Assembly: GCA_039105265.1 (NCBI GenBank)
Contig: JAPFFF010000009.1
Span: 4,650,001-4,714,000, forward strand
Direction of reading: 5' to 3'
Length of the DNA: 64,000 nt
Source of the DNA: Tritrichomonas musculus
Taxonomy: Eukaryota > Parabasalia > Tritrichomonadida > Tritrichomonadidae
Under the pieces are notes generated by a model, which saw nothing but the letters and a program-made list of their open reading frames with translations, had not been told where the DNA came from and searched no databases. Shown here piece by piece: positions 29,602 to 41,278 of the stretch. Every line of letters starts with the position of its first letter. Position 1 is the stretch's first letter. Made by a program: the position numbers and the translations under genes.

Positions 29602-32600
29602 ATGAGTGAAATAGATCAAGCTCTTTATGACAAGCTATATCAAGCCTTCAATAGTGGTTCTTCAATAGGTATAAGTGAAGCTGAGCGTGCGCTTTTTTAT
29701 CCAAATTATCCAGATTTCCCATCTTTTCTCAAAGAATTTGCTTCAAAGCAGACTATCTCAGTGTGTCCAGCATCTTGGACAGATTCTATTCAGGGGGTTT
29801 GTTATGATTGCCAAAAATCAAAGAATAGTTGTCTCTGTTTACCATGCTTTATTGCAGGACATCATGATGAGCACAATTCAATATTAAAAATTTCAAGTGG
29901 AAATTGTGACTGTGGAGATCCTTTATTCTGGAAATCAGAAGGCAATTGTCCTAATCATAAAGGATGTGTAGAAAATCCCGATGTCGAATATTTAACTGAA
30001 GATGAACGAAAAAGATTTTTAGCAATATTTTTAGCAGCTTTAAATGGAACACTTACTTTTAAAAAAACCGATCAAAGTAATCCTTATTCGTTAAAACTAG
30101 TTTTTCAGTGGCTCATCCGATTTGTTGATGTTGGTGATAGTATTCGTAGACTTTTATCAATAGCATTATGTCAAGTTGATCAATTACTATTAAAAAGTGT
30201 ACTTTTACGTTCAAATAAAGAAGACTCCGAAATAGTATTTCAACTTATTATTAAATTAGTTAGTGACTCATATTTTGGTACTCATTTCAGCAAATTTATA
30301 TATAATAATCTTAATGAATTTTACGAAAGGCTTTTAGATCAATCTTTATCAGAAGAATCATTTATTCAAACTCCACCATATTATGGAATTATTCAATTTT
30401 GGCAAAATTGCTTCCATTTTTTCATTGCACAAAAGTATATCAAAGTTGCTTTTGAGAATGGATCGTATAATATTGAAGATTTATTTATCAACTTTTTCCA
30501 ACTACTTGTTAATACATTAAAAGAAGATTTCAATGAAGAATTTGTTGCAGAAAACTTTTTGGTTGATAATATCTCCATCTTCCAAGAATCTTTCAACTTT
30601 TTAAATGAATCTAAGAACTATGAAATTCTCAACAAAATAATAGCCAGAATGGCCCCCCTTCTTTCTGAAGCTGAGAAAATCTACCCATATGTAATTCGAG
30701 ATAAACCAGAAAATAGTTCTTACAATTATAAGTTATATACTACATTTACTTTAATGGCTTCTCTAAAACAACTTTTTGCATGTCTGGTTAAAACAAAGCT
30801 TGATATTAAACCAGTTTTCGATGCTCTTGTTAATCTTTATATTAAAGATGAATCAAACATTACTTCCGAATCAACTTCAACATTTGAACCAAATGTTCGA
30901 ATTAGGACAGCTCTCCCATTAACATATTTATTCTTTACAATGGCTATTGAATATAAAGAAGAAATGGTTCCTCTTCTTAAAAAGTTATGCGAAGAAAGTA
31001 AAATTTCTTATGATGATTTTATAATGAAGATATCTGTTGGAATTATTCGCTATTTTTCACTTTTACGAAACAGCTCTTTCTTTAGATTTATGAACGAAAG
31101 GAATCTTTATGGCTTGATGATGAATTATTCATTTGTTTACCAACATTATATCAGTCTATTTAGTTTCCTTCAATATTCGATGTGTATTGTAGAAGATAAA
31201 GATAGATTCTTCAGATGCATTGCCTATGTATTTGGTGTTTATGATAAAAACGAAAATTTACGGCCAACTGCTACTTTTCTTCAATTTGTCGGATCTCTTC
31301 TTATAGATAGAATATGTGTTTCAAATGATCTTTTGGCAATTCAAAGAAATCAGATGATAGCAATTTTGAAGAAAGGACATGCAACAGCTAAAGATTTATC
31401 GTTTGGATTAAAAGATACTCTTTTTGATCCAAAATTGGCAGATGAATTGAATTTGATAGCAGATCACAAAACAACACCAGAGGGAAGCTTTTTCAAGCTA
31501 AAAGATGATTCTGGATTTCATTGTTTTCTACCAATTTTAACAATGCCAAGTCTTATTGATCTCGTTGACATGAACCATCAAAAAGCTTTAGTTTTTCCTA
31601 TTAAAAAAAATTGCGAGTTTGTCAATGGATTTCATGTTCCTTCATTTTCAAAGACAGTTCTTTCAATTGTCTTTTCAACAATTATAGATTTCAGAGACAC
31701 TCCATCAACAATCTTCGCTTTATCTATTTTTGAGTTATTATGTCAATTACGAAATGTTACAGATGATGTCAACGATAGTGTAGTTTTAGAAAACCTCGAT
31801 ATTCTAAATATGGAACAATTATTAAATGAGAAGAACTTCTTGAAAGCTTTATATAAAGAAAAAACGATTGTTGATTATATCTTAAATTATGATGAAGGAG
31901 AATTTGTCCTTGAACGATGTAATATCGGTTATATTCCAAAGCAGAAGTCAGAAGAATTGATCCAATTAAAGAAAAAATCGTCACAAGAATTGAAACAAAA
32001 GATCATGACTGATTATCAAAGAAAAAGTGAAAGATTTATTCAACATTCATTAAATTATGAAGCTAATGAAGAAGCGAAAGCATGTTCTGTTTGTAAAAAC
32101 CCTATTGCTGTTGATGAAACTAACGAAGAATATTCTAAATTAAAAGAAGAAAACAATAAAGATGATCAACTTATCGGCTATCCAGCGATGATTTCGCCTT
32201 CTGTTGCAGCACGAGCAGTACAAGCTATAATCGACGGAAAAGAATGGATGTGTCTCTCTGGTGATGTTGGAATTTTAGATTTGCATATTTGCAATCATCC
32301 ATTCCATTTATCTTGTAAGCCAGAAAGTCGCGTTTTCATGTGTCCAGTTTGTAAAATGCTTCGAATGTTGTTTCTTCCATCGATTCCAAAACTTCTTCGT
32401 TTTGATTCTCCTGATTTTAAGGCAGCAGTTTCAGATACTGTACAGAGTGCAATCAATGCTTTCGTTTTATCTTATTTCGAGAATAAAGAAATTGGTACCA
32501 TCAATTCAATTATTAACACTATTAATTATCACACTCATGCAACTGAAATCCGATTCCGCTCAGTGCCAGATATTTTAGATCGAAAAGAATTGCCTATTAT

Positions 32601-33468
32601 TTTAAGCAATCTTTTCCGTATTCTATTCTTCTATACTAAGATTCAATCTCAAGAAGAACTTAGCCATGCCATCGAAGTCTCAAAGAAAAATCCATTTAAT
32701 TCATTCCTCCTTGAACTTCTCAAACAGAAAAACACCGATAATTTTGTTTTAGATGTAAAAAGTGGTAAAAGGTGTAATTCCACAATTTTGAATGCTGTTC
32801 ACAACGTTATTAAAAATTATAATAATGTTTTACTTCCTTCTTCAGAACCTGAGCAAGAAGAGAATGAAAATGAAAAAAGAAGAATTAAGCTTTTCGAATT
32901 TTTAAGAAGAGTTGCTATTCTTTCTTATTTCGGAATTAGAAAAGATGTAATCAATCTAGGTAATAATAACTCTAAAGTTATTGATTGGGATGAAATTTTA
33001 TCGTTTGGATCATTATGTAATATTTTTGAAATTTCAGAAAATGAAGAACCAAACCGATCGTCGATTGAATTGAAGTCTTATGAAGGTCCACCACTAGCAG
33101 AAAAATTCATATCTAACTTCCAAAGTCCTTTCAATTACAACATATTCGATAGAAAGAATCCTTATTTACTCGATTTATTAACAGGAACGGTTATTCATGG
33201 TGGAAACTTACATACTTATTCATCTACCTATTATAAGCTTGGTTCTTCTATCTATCTAGTTTTGTCTGGTCCTGAATCTTCATCCATTCTTGTTTACTGT
33301 CCACTTTTGAAGAAACAAATATCTCAAAAAAGTTTTTATGTTGACAAATTCGGCGATGATGATATCGGTTACCAAAGAGGAGTGCTTACTCAATTATCGC
33401 GTGATAGATTATATACTGCAATTGATAGGTTTTTAGATAATTCATTTATTAATTTACAATACAAGTAA
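29602..33468 (+). CDS. UBR-box E3 ubiquitin ligase (N-recognin-like)
   Basis: A 1288-aa protein. A UBR box lies at about 55-122 with the Cys/His ladder CYDC, CLCLPCF, GHHDEHN, CDCGD and CPNHKG. An atypical RING-H2 lies at about 828-917: CSVC, then CNHPFHLSC, then CPVC, with a spacer of about 60 residues. The C-terminal block (YSSTYYKLGSSIYLVLSG, then GYQRG) matches the last conserved segment of UBR1/2/3 proteins. These ligases recognise destabilising N-termini and ubiquitinate the protein for the proteasome. The order UBR box, helical middle, RING, C-terminal cap agrees with UBR1-3; the ClpS-like domain of UBR1/2 was not seen, favouring a UBR3-like form. Confidence 0.92.
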   Translation: MSEIDQALYDKLYQAFNSGSSIGISEAERALFYPNYPDFPSFLKEFASKQTISVCPASWTDSIQGVCYDCQKSKNSCLCLPCFIAGHHDEHNSILKISSGNCDCGDPLFWKSEGNCPNHKGCVENPDVEYLTEDERKRFLAIFLAALNGTLTFKKTDQSNPYSLKLVFQWLIRFVDVGDSIRRLLSIALCQVDQLLLKSVLLRSNKEDSEIVFQLIIKLVSDSYFGTHFSKFIYNNLNEFYERLLDQSLSEESFIQTPPYYGIIQFWQNCFHFFIAQKYIKVAFENGSYNIEDLFINFFQLLVNTLKEDFNEEFVAENFLVDNISIFQESFNFLNESKNYEILNKIIARMAPLLSEAEKIYPYVIRDKPENSSYNYKLYTTFTLMASLKQLFACLVKTKLDIKPVFDALVNLYIKDESNITSESTSTFEPNVRIRTALPLTYLFFTMAIEYKEEMVPLLKKLCEESKISYDDFIMKISVGIIRYFSLLRNSSFFRFMNERNLYGLMMNYSFVYQHYISLFSFLQYSMCIVEDKDRFFRCIAYVFGVYDKNENLRPTATFLQFVGSLLIDRICVSNDLLAIQRNQMIAILKKGHATAKDLSFGLKDTLFDPKLADELNLIADHKTTPEGSFFKLKDDSGFHCFLPILTMPSLIDLVDMNHQKALVFPIKKNCEFVNGFHVPSFSKTVLSIVFSTIIDFRDTPSTIFALSIFELLCQLRNVTDDVNDSVVLENLDILNMEQLLNEKNFLKALYKEKTIVDYILNYDEGEFVLERCNIGYIPKQKSEELIQLKKKSSQELKQKIMTDYQRKSERFIQHSLNYEANEEAKACSVCKNPIAVDETNEEYSKLKEENNKDDQLIGYPAMISPSVAARAVQAIIDGKEWMCLSGDVGILDLHICNHPFHLSCKPESRVFMCPVCKMLRMLFLPSIPKLLRFDSPDFKAAVSDTVQSAINAFVLSYFENKEIGTINSIINTINYHTHATEIRFRSVPDILDRKELPIILSNLFRILFFYTKIQSQEELSHAIEVSKKNPFNSFLLELLKQKNTDNFVLDVKSGKRCNSTILNAVHNVIKNYNNVLLPSSEPEQEENENEKRRIKLFEFLRRVAILSYFGIRKDVINLGNNNSKVIDWDEILSFGSLCNIFEISENEEPNRSSIELKSYEGPPLAEKFISNFQSPFNYNIFDRKNPYLLDLLTGTVIHGGNLHTYSSTYYKLGSSIYLVLSGPESSSILVYCPLLKKQISQKSFYVDKFGDDDIGYQRGVLTQLSRDRLYTAIDRFLDNSFINLQYK

Positions 33469-34207
33469 TTTATTTATTTGCAATGATATATAATAATAAT
33501 AATCAAATAGAACTAAATTAAAAATTTAATAAAATTTATTTTTATTTTAATTGTGTGTAAAAGATTTAATGAAACAAATTTTGTTTCAGATGTAGAATGT
33601 ATTCTATCAACAGTCATAACTATCTTTTCATTATAACTCAATTATCCAATAAAAAAAACATTGAAAAATAGTAATATTCATTTTTAAATTTCTATTTGAA
33701 ATCTTTTAGTTTGGTTAATCAATTCATTTGAAAAAGAAAAAAAACTAGCTATGGTAAAAAATAATTCGGTTGCAAAAAAAAAAAAAAAATGCTCGAAGCT
33801 AGCACAAATCTTTCTAATTATGAATACAAATATATTTTTCGTTTGTTTGATTAAGAGTTATTATCTTTAACGGAAAAACATAATTTTAGGTTTTGGGGTG
33901 TTTATTTTCTTTTTTATGATGTATTTGTATAAAAAATCAAGTTTGATCTTATTTTAATACAATAAATCAGTTTTGTTACTTTAACTTCGAGTAAACTCTA
34001 TTTTTTAGAAGACCAAATAAAGATTGAAATATCAATATTGTTTTTCATTTCAATTCAAATTAAATAAAAAAGCAATCTGTATTCAAAAAATATTGGCCTT
34101 TTATCGTCTTTAATTTAACGTAGTATCGTCAATTTGAAACAATACAAATCATTTTCAATAAATAACAAATAGAAATTTTCAATTCTAAATTCTAGTATTT
34201 AATCTTT
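33469..34207. other. Intergenic region
   Basis: 739 bp between plus-strand genes. It is A+T rich with a run of about 15 A near 33776, and CTAGCT/AGCTAG pieces flanking it (33747 and 33801). AACGT at 34117-34121 lies about 87 bp before the VPS35 ATG. No gene is seen. Confidence 0.45.
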
Positions 34208-36778
34208 ATGTCTGAGAATTCTCCTCAAGAGCATGGAATTAATGCACCAGAAAATTTTGCTGATGATGCCGCACAGAATAAAATTGTAAATGAACTTATC
34301 AAACATATAGAAACTTACGCTTTTATGATGAAAAGAGCGTTGGATCTTGGAAACGTTGATGAAGCTTTTAAGCATGCGACAAAGTTCATCGAATCATTAA
34401 GAACCAATCAACTTACTCCTGCAAACTATAACCAAGTTTATCTTGAAGCACAAACAAATCTTCATTATCTCAATAGCCAAATTCGTGATACCAGATTTAC
34501 TGAAAAGCAAATACGTGAGCAATACGAAGTTTCACAATATGAAAGTGGTTGTCTTCAAAGGCTTTATTGTATGATTACAGTATCAACTGAACTCGTCCAT
34601 CGTAAAGTTGTTAAAGTTATAGATATTCTTGATGACCTTGCTGATATGGTTCATCAAGCTCAAGATCCAATTAGAGCTCTTTTCTTAAGAAACTTCCTCT
34701 TAACTATTTGGAAACAAGAACTTCCAGATTCAACACCAGAAGAAATGGAAAAATCATTAAACTTCCTTCTCAACAACTTTGCTCAAATGAATAGAATGTG
34801 GGTTAGAATTGCAGATATTATGGCAACAGACTCGCGTATTGAACAAAGAAGGCAATTATCCGAACTTATTGGTAAGAATATTCAACAAATTTCATCTCTT
34901 CACGGAATAACAGTCGATAATTATTCGCAACAAATTTTCCCATTCATCGCAAAACACGTTGAACTTTGTGAAGATGTTATGGCACAAGAATTTATCTTAC
35001 AGTCATTAATTCAAGCCTTTCCTGAAGAATATCATATTCAAACAATTGACGCACTATTTTCCATTTTTGGAAAAGTTGAGCAAGGAGTCCAAATTTTACA
35101 GATCGTAAATCAACTTCTCGACAGATTCTTAGAACAAAGTGGAGGTGTTATCGATCCATCCACAGGAAGAGTTATTTTTATTACAATTGCAAAGAACATT
35201 GAAGAACTTTTCAATTCTGAAGGGCATCTTGTATTAACCGATAAGTTATCAACTCTTGAGAAACTTCTTAGATTTGCTTTGAAGGTCAACCCAGATGATC
35301 ATCGTAATATTCAAAACTTGATGAAATTTACCAATTTCCATATCGATCTTGCTATAGGCGATGAATCATTAACCGACAAATCAGCTTCACAAGCATTATT
35401 CAATTTCATCGACTTCCCGCTAAGTACATTTACTTCTGCAGAGCCATTATACCATGTTGATGCTCTTCCATTACTTATTGCACGTCTTCTTCCTAAAGAA
35501 AGAATCATGATTGCAACACGTATTTGTAATATTTACAATCAATCATCAACCAGAATTACAAACAAAGAACAGCTTCAATTTGTCCTTAAATTAACATCAT
35601 CAATTGTTCAAGAAGGAAATGGAGAATCCTGCTTCTATGCACTATTTCATTTAATCGATGCAGGATCTGTAATTAATACAATGAAAATCATTAATGATCT
35701 TTCAAAGACACTTATTCAATCAAGTGAGAATGAAGTTCATGTTCGACCAGCTGCTTCTAAAAAAGCAATTCTTCCAATTGGTTTCATTGCGATCGAACTT
35801 CTTCACAAAGCAGATTCAGAAGAAACTAACGCTCTCTTCCAATTTATTCTCGAACATGGAAAGAATGCATTACAATACGATCCACAAAGTGCGATCAAGA
35901 TTTTCATAGAAACAGCAAGGACACTTGATAATATCGATAGCGAAACATTTGCAAAGAAGATTACAGCTCTTACTAAGGAAGCTATAAATACATGGTCAGA
36001 CTTACAAGATCCTAATGTTAAATATAAGATTTTCAATTACTTACTTCAATATGTTGTATCTAGCCCATCAATAGACTTTGAAGAAGTTAATTCACAATTA
36101 TGCACAATGGCTGCTTCATTTAGTGAAACATTAAAATCAGTTTCTGCATTAACCAATTGTGCTTGTCTATTTTGGAGACCTGATGAGAGGCTCAGAAAAA
36201 GTGAAACTGTTCAAGCATGTCTTTCTAAAGCTTCAAAAGCTGCGGATTCAGCTGGAACTGGTAATATTGCATTAATGCTCCAAGGATTCTATTTAGTTCT
36301 TGGTAGTGCAGCCTATTTCCTTGAAATGAAGGCCAAACTTCAATTCAAATGGCTTAAAGCACTTACTGGAATTATTCAAGAGAAGCACCAAGGATTACAG
36401 CAAAAGGGACAATCTTTGGATACAATCTTGCCAAAGAATGTGAGAGAATTTTATGTAAGTACTGTCAGACACATACAGTCTCACAGCTTGCTTCCTCAAC
36501 CAGATGATGATGACGAAGCAGAAGGAGACGAAGAAGTAGAAGCTGATGAAGGCGAAGGAGAAGTCGAAGCTGAAGCTGAAGCTGATGAAGGCGAAGCTGA
36601 AGCAGAGGGCGAAGCAGAAGCTGATGAAGGAGAAGGTGAAGCAGAGGGTGAAGTAGAAGCTGATGAAGGTGAAGGCGAAGCTGATGAAGGCGAAGGTGAA
36701 GTAGATGAAGGTGAAGGTGAAGCTGATGAAGGTGAAGGCGAAGCTGATGAAGGCGAAGGTGAAGCTGATGAAGAATAA
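34208..36778 (+). CDS. VPS35: VPS35, retromer core subunit
   Basis: An 856-aa alpha-solenoid protein. The N-terminal region has the family signature around LQRLYCMIT (cf. PRLYLL) and DPIRALFLRNFLL, followed by FAQMNRMWVRI and IQAFPEEYHIQTI, all close to VPS35. VPS35 with VPS26 and VPS29 forms the retromer core that recycles cargo from endosomes to Golgi or surface. Unusual is the C-terminal tail from about residue 765: an almost pure Asp/Glu/Gly/Ala repeat (DEGEGEA-type, about 90 residues) not found in VPS35 generally. The TAA stop is followed by A. Confidence 0.95.
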   Translation: MSENSPQEHGINAPENFADDAAQNKIVNELIKHIETYAFMMKRALDLGNVDEAFKHATKFIESLRTNQLTPANYNQVYLEAQTNLHYLNSQIRDTRFTEKQIREQYEVSQYESGCLQRLYCMITVSTELVHRKVVKVIDILDDLADMVHQAQDPIRALFLRNFLLTIWKQELPDSTPEEMEKSLNFLLNNFAQMNRMWVRIADIMATDSRIEQRRQLSELIGKNIQQISSLHGITVDNYSQQIFPFIAKHVELCEDVMAQEFILQSLIQAFPEEYHIQTIDALFSIFGKVEQGVQILQIVNQLLDRFLEQSGGVIDPSTGRVIFITIAKNIEELFNSEGHLVLTDKLSTLEKLLRFALKVNPDDHRNIQNLMKFTNFHIDLAIGDESLTDKSASQALFNFIDFPLSTFTSAEPLYHVDALPLLIARLLPKERIMIATRICNIYNQSSTRITNKEQLQFVLKLTSSIVQEGNGESCFYALFHLIDAGSVINTMKIINDLSKTLIQSSENEVHVRPAASKKAILPIGFIAIELLHKADSEETNALFQFILEHGKNALQYDPQSAIKIFIETARTLDNIDSETFAKKITALTKEAINTWSDLQDPNVKYKIFNYLLQYVVSSPSIDFEEVNSQLCTMAASFSETLKSVSALTNCACLFWRPDERLRKSETVQACLSKASKAADSAGTGNIALMLQGFYLVLGSAAYFLEMKAKLQFKWLKALTGIIQEKHQGLQQKGQSLDTILPKNVREFYVSTVRHIQSHSLLPQPDDDDEAEGDEEVEADEGEGEVEAEAEADEGEAEAEGEAEADEGEGEAEGEVEADEGEGEADEGEGEVDEGEGEADEGEGEADEGEGEADEE

Positions 36779-36953
36779 AATATAATAAAGTATAATTATT
36801 ATCATTAGAAACTTTAAATTAATTGAATTAGTTGATTAAAATTTTACGTTTGTCTCTTAAATTTTATTTAGATTTCATATAAAAATACGTTAAAAATCAA
36901 ATAAAAAAAAATTGTTTAAAACTATATTTTATAAATAAAACAAACAAAATGAT

Positions 36954-38890
36954 TTATTTCGGTTGTAAGGCTTGCATTAACGAATAGTAAGAGAATTGGT
37001 TTTCTAAGCTTTGGTTAGTGGATTCAATATTTACAGATGGAATGTCATTCAGGAACGAGATCCATTGATTATCAGAAACATATTCATCTTTCACTCGCTC
37101 AATTTTTATTTGCTCCTCAAGTGGAATGTCGCTTTTATTTTCAGCAAACATTATATCACTGGATCTCCTAGGCTTCTTTTTTTTTGATGAAGTATATTCT
37201 GCACTACTTCCATCGTTCATGTCACTATTGTTGTTGCATGAATCTCCTGCTATTTTGCTCATGGTAGTATTGCTATTATTATTCAATTTGTTCAAACTAT
37301 TTGTACTCGTACTCCTAACACTGAAAAATGTTTCAGTACTATCCTTTGAAAGAGATTGTGAAAAAGCATCAATCGAACTTAACGAACCAAGTCTTTTCAT
37401 TTAATTCATTAAAAGTGAGCTTTTCGATGGTTGCGAAAATTATTTTTGATTGGCTACCGAAGTAGACCGATATGATTGTAATGCAGAACTTGTTGAAGAA
37501 GAAAGTGTTTGAGATTTAATCGGAATCGACGGACGTCTTGATCGAAGTGAATTTTTTACGTTCACAACTGAAATTTGAATTAGAGATAGATTTTTCCTCG
37601 CTATTATTATCATCTATTCTAAATAAATTTTCTTTAATTTTTTCAACTTCACTTTCTTGTATAAATTTGTTTTTAACCATTGATGATATGTCAGATGTTG
37701 GAAAGTGAATATTCACTTTTCTATCTAAACTTGTCATTTTGAAAATAAATTGACGAAGACTTTGGGGATCAGAAATTCCGTTAAAATCGAAATAAATATC
37801 CATCAAATTTAGATTTGAAGTGATAAGATCGAGAATAAGATTAAATATATGATTTCCAATCATATTATGGGATATTTTAAGAACATGTATAAAAATGGTC
37901 GTTTTGAGTGCTTTGAATAAGAATGTAATAGAAGAACTTAAGTAATGAGTATCAGTGCCTATTACATATAGTTCTTCAAGATTCTGATTACTCGATAAAT
38001 ATCGTGAAAATATTTCAATGTTGTTTTCGCTAAATAAAAAACATCCATTAAGCGTTAATTTTGTTAAATTGGAGCTATTATTAATGAAAGTGCAAAAACC
38101 ACTTTGTATTATATTTCCTGAGTAATCAAGAGAAACAATTGTATTACTCATAAAATTCTGCAAAAATTCATCTAAAATGTGCCATTCTGGATCACGCATT
38201 TGAGCATCTCTAATTGATAAATTAATTTGGGCTTTTTCAGAAAACTTACTAATTGCTGACCAACTTGGGTAGCATAATCGAAAAATGATCTTTTGAATGT
38301 TTGGATAAACAAGCAACGAATCCAAAATTTCATCATAAAGATCTTTATATTGAGAGAAAATTGAAAAGTCAAGCGTATCAATGGTTACCAAAATATTCAT
38401 TAATTGGCGAATGTCAACATCAACTAAATGACTTTTTTTGCTAAGAAAAGCTTAAAATTAAAGACTCCAAAAAGATGGATTAGGTTTTGGTTTAACTTCT
38501 AAAGAAAGTTTTTGAAGAATTGGTAGTTTTGGTTGTTCTTATTGCGTAAAAATTGTTACAATTTGTTCAAAAATAGGTACAACAATTTAATTTGGTGGTT
38601 CTTCTTTAAAAATCAGATTATGTTCATCGTTCACAATGATTATTTGATCTTTATCGTCCTTTTCAATAGATTTAATAGACTCAAATCCATAACGTCGTGA
38701 TATTTTTAATTCACGCCGTAATGGTCGTTTTTCAACAATATAAATGCAATTTGATGTGATCACTAGAATTCTTTTTTTACTTTTCCCACGTTTGTTAATT
38801 TTTTTTAACAGTCCATATAAAAATAAGATCATCAGACTTCAAATTAGTTGCTTCTAAGAATTGTGGACGGAAATCATCTATATTTTCCAT
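36954..38890 (-). pseudogene. Decayed CARMIL-like PH plus leucine-rich-repeat gene
   Basis: Consecutive minus-strand frames read as one damaged host gene. The start near 38890 (MENIDDFRPQFLEATN) runs into a PH-like segment at 38587-38832 (KKRILVITSNCIYIVEKRPL) after a shift in an A run near 38,806. The LRR part is 37516-38400 (NLTKLTLNGCFLFSEN and following repeats). The Ser/Asn-rich C-terminal part is 36954-37400. Breaks occur near 38,586, 38,400-38,580, 37,516 and 37,400. A PH-like fold followed by LRRs is the trichomonad CARMIL-type arrangement. No splice-site consensus explaining the gaps was seen. The 294-aa and 148-aa frames could still be expressed alone. Confidence 0.55.
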
Positions 38891-39231
38891 TTAAAAAAAT
38901 TGTGTAAACAATCGAGATAGAATTGTGAAAACTAATAGAATATTGGGTAATATTTCAGAAAAAATAAAACTTATCGTAGTATAATTCAATGTACATTATT
39001 TATAAAAAAACTGAAAATATTTCATTACAATGAGAAATTGTTTAGAGAAGGATAAGTATTTAAATGTCAATACAAGGTTCTTTCAAAGATTTATGAATGA
39101 TATTTTAATAACATGATCAAAGCATGAATCAAATTAAACTAATCAATATATGGATTTCCTTTTTTTTTTTTTTTTTTTTTCATTAAATTTCGAAAGCTAT
39201 CAGCTTAACTGAAATAGATAAAAGTTTGATT
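38891..39231. other. Intergenic region
   Basis: About 340 bp, with a run of about 22 T at 39160-39180. No gene seen. Confidence 0.4.
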
Positions 39232-40047
39232 TTATTCTGTTTCAATTTTATGTAGGTGATGAAGATCAAAGGCTTCAGAAGATACATAATTATCTGGTTT
39301 CAGCAGATGTTCATTAAACCGAATTTCATTTACTATAAAAGACATACTTTTATCTTGGAAATTATATTGATTAACAATTGCATTCACGGTTTGAGGAGTC
39401 AAATCTGTTTGCCTAGCAATTAACTCAATTTTTTCTGGAAAACAAATTATTTTTATTGATGCTGACCTTATTGAATTGAATGTTTTTGTAGATAAATCAT
39501 TATTTCCTATGAAATAAGCAATTTTTAATGACGGGAAAAAAGGCTGTTGCAAGTAAAAAAAAATATTAAACCCGGAATCATTAATATTATTATTATTTAG
39601 AATAAGTTCTTCTAAATCAATTCCTTGAAATTGAAAACGATAGCATAAAAAGTATAAAGATTGCGCAAAAGGCATTTCATTTAATTTGTTTTTTAGCTTT
39701 GCCCTATTCGATAAATCTGATAAATTAAGAGTTTCATCTGAAAAATTTTCTTTTAAAAAACCATTTTTATAAATCGTATAAATATCATTAAAATTGCTAT
39801 CTATCGCTATAATTTTTGGTTTCATTTTGCTAATTTCTCTACAATTATGTTTAATTACATTAAAGTATTGAGTATCATTGCAGTCAATTGAATAAACAAA
39901 TCCAAATTCGCAAGCCTTATCTAAATTCTCTTTTTCTTGCTCTTCCTTTGGAGTGGGAATAAATTTCACCATTACTTTATCTTCAATATATGATGTAATA
40001 GCTTCAATATCTTTTTGAGGTATTTCAGAAATGAGTATATACTTCAT
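39232..40047 (-). CDS. Weakly LRR-like protein, 271 aa
   Basis: A complete frame with ATG and TAA-type ends. Residues about 140-190 carry one or two LRR-like segments (GIDLEELILNNNNINDSGFN); the rest is not recognisable. It lies just upstream of the CARMIL-like relic on the same strand, so it may be a related or duplicated gene or a detached part of the same locus. No signal peptide or membrane segment. Moderate chance that it is a truncated paralogue. Confidence 0.55.
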   Translation of the reverse strand: MKYILISEIPQKDIEAITSYIEDKVMVKFIPTPKEEQEKENLDKACEFGFVYSIDCNDTQYFNVIKHNCREISKMKPKIIAIDSNFNDIYTIYKNGFLKENFSDETLNLSDLSNRAKLKNKLNEMPFAQSLYFLCYRFQFQGIDLEELILNNNNINDSGFNIFFYLQQPFFPSLKIAYFIGNNDLSTKTFNSIRSASIKIICFPEKIELIARQTDLTPQTVNAIVNQYNFQDKSMSFIVNEIRFNEHLLKPDNYVSSEAFDLHHLHKIETE

Positions 40048-41278
40048 ATAAATAGAGTAAACTTTTTCTGATTACCTCAGAACGCATCCAACTTTTTGAT
40101 AAAACTTCAGAAATATTTGAAAATTATCATTCAATTTAAGATTTTTGCTGTATCCCCAAAATAAAAATTTATTTGTTATAAGAAAACTTTAAAACAAATA
40201 TTTATTGTATAATGTAAATGAAATTGCAAAAAAATAAAATCATATCTGCCCATTAAGGTTGTTTCAAAATAGATGCGAATTAGCATCTGTTTTAAGAATT
40301 TTGCTGTATCCTTCAACAAACATCAATTGTCATTATTAGATTTATCGAGGACATATTCCTTAAGTCCAATTGATTTAAAATTATCTATTCCAAATGCTAA
40401 AAAATCGTTATATATTGTTGAGCTATTTTAAAATCTACACAAAAGCCGATACTTGCAAAAATTTATTATATGATGAATATCATTGATTTTCAAAATCTAA
40501 TCTTATTGATGATAAATTGCTTTAGAAGTTTAGTGCTTGTAATTAATATTTGTATCACACAAATTGTATGTGATAATGTGTTCCAACATGATGTAGATAT
40601 GTTTGATCACGATTAAATGATATTCCAGATATTTAAGTCAGTTTCTTTGCACAATAAAACAAGCATTTTTATATCAAAAAAAAAAAAAAAAAAAAAAAAG
40701 ACATTGTTGTTGATCTACCAGTTTTCTGGTTAACCAAAAAAGGAATTGACTCATTTAAGTCATTTCGAAAACAAACCCAGAAGTATAACAAAAAGCAATA
40801 ACAAATCAATTAATAATGTCATGAACGCCTACTCTGTTTTTGATGAGGCTAATAATGTAATTAAAGAATATGCATTAAAGAGCTGTATACAAAAGCTTTC
40901 GAATATTTCAGTTTGAATCAAACATAATCTAGATTATGTGTTTGTTATCATTTCAATAAATATAATGATTTATGTGAGGTGTATATAGGAGTCGGTTTTC
41001 GTAGGGGCTGTCGCCCACAACGTCAACCCGAACTCCTGATAAAAAAAAAAAAAAAAATAAAAATAAAAAGAGAAATACAATATAGCAAAGTTGTAGGTGA
41101 AGTGACCAACAAACTATATTCAAATTTTGAAAGGAAAAAAATTGAATAAATGGCTTTTTGATAAAACAACTTTTTAATAAAAACACTTTTTGATTGGTTT
41201 TGAATAACGAACTTTTTGAAATATAATTCAGTTTAATCTTTTTGAAAAATTTTCAATTAAGAATTTATTATAATTAAA
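40048..41278. other. Gene-poor region with decayed fragments
   Basis: About 1.2 kb without a supported gene. A 16-20 bp sequence of the form AAGATTTTTGCTGTATCC occurs at about 40139 and again at about 40296. A short plus-strand fragment near 40320-40430 (SLLDLSRTYSLSPIDLKLSI) is LRR-like. There is a run of about 21 A at 40677-40700. Confidence 0.4.
40987..41037. other. GC-rich patch with hairpin ends beside an A run
   Basis: A 51-bp patch far richer in G+C than its surroundings. The ends pair (AGGAGT at 40987-40992 with ACTCCT at 41032-41037) and an internal GGGC/GCCC pair sits near 41004-41015. It is followed at once by about 17 A. Structured RNA, element end or relic cannot be distinguished. 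Confidence 0.4.

Noticed and set aside
36395-36805. 136-codon minus-strand Phe/Ser frame
   Set aside because: Complement of the acidic repeat tail of VPS35.
40987-41037. tRNA gene
   Set aside because: Pairing ends and GC content suggested it, but no cloverleaf, anticodon arm or T-loop consensus is present. No convincing tRNA or rRNA was found elsewhere in the window.
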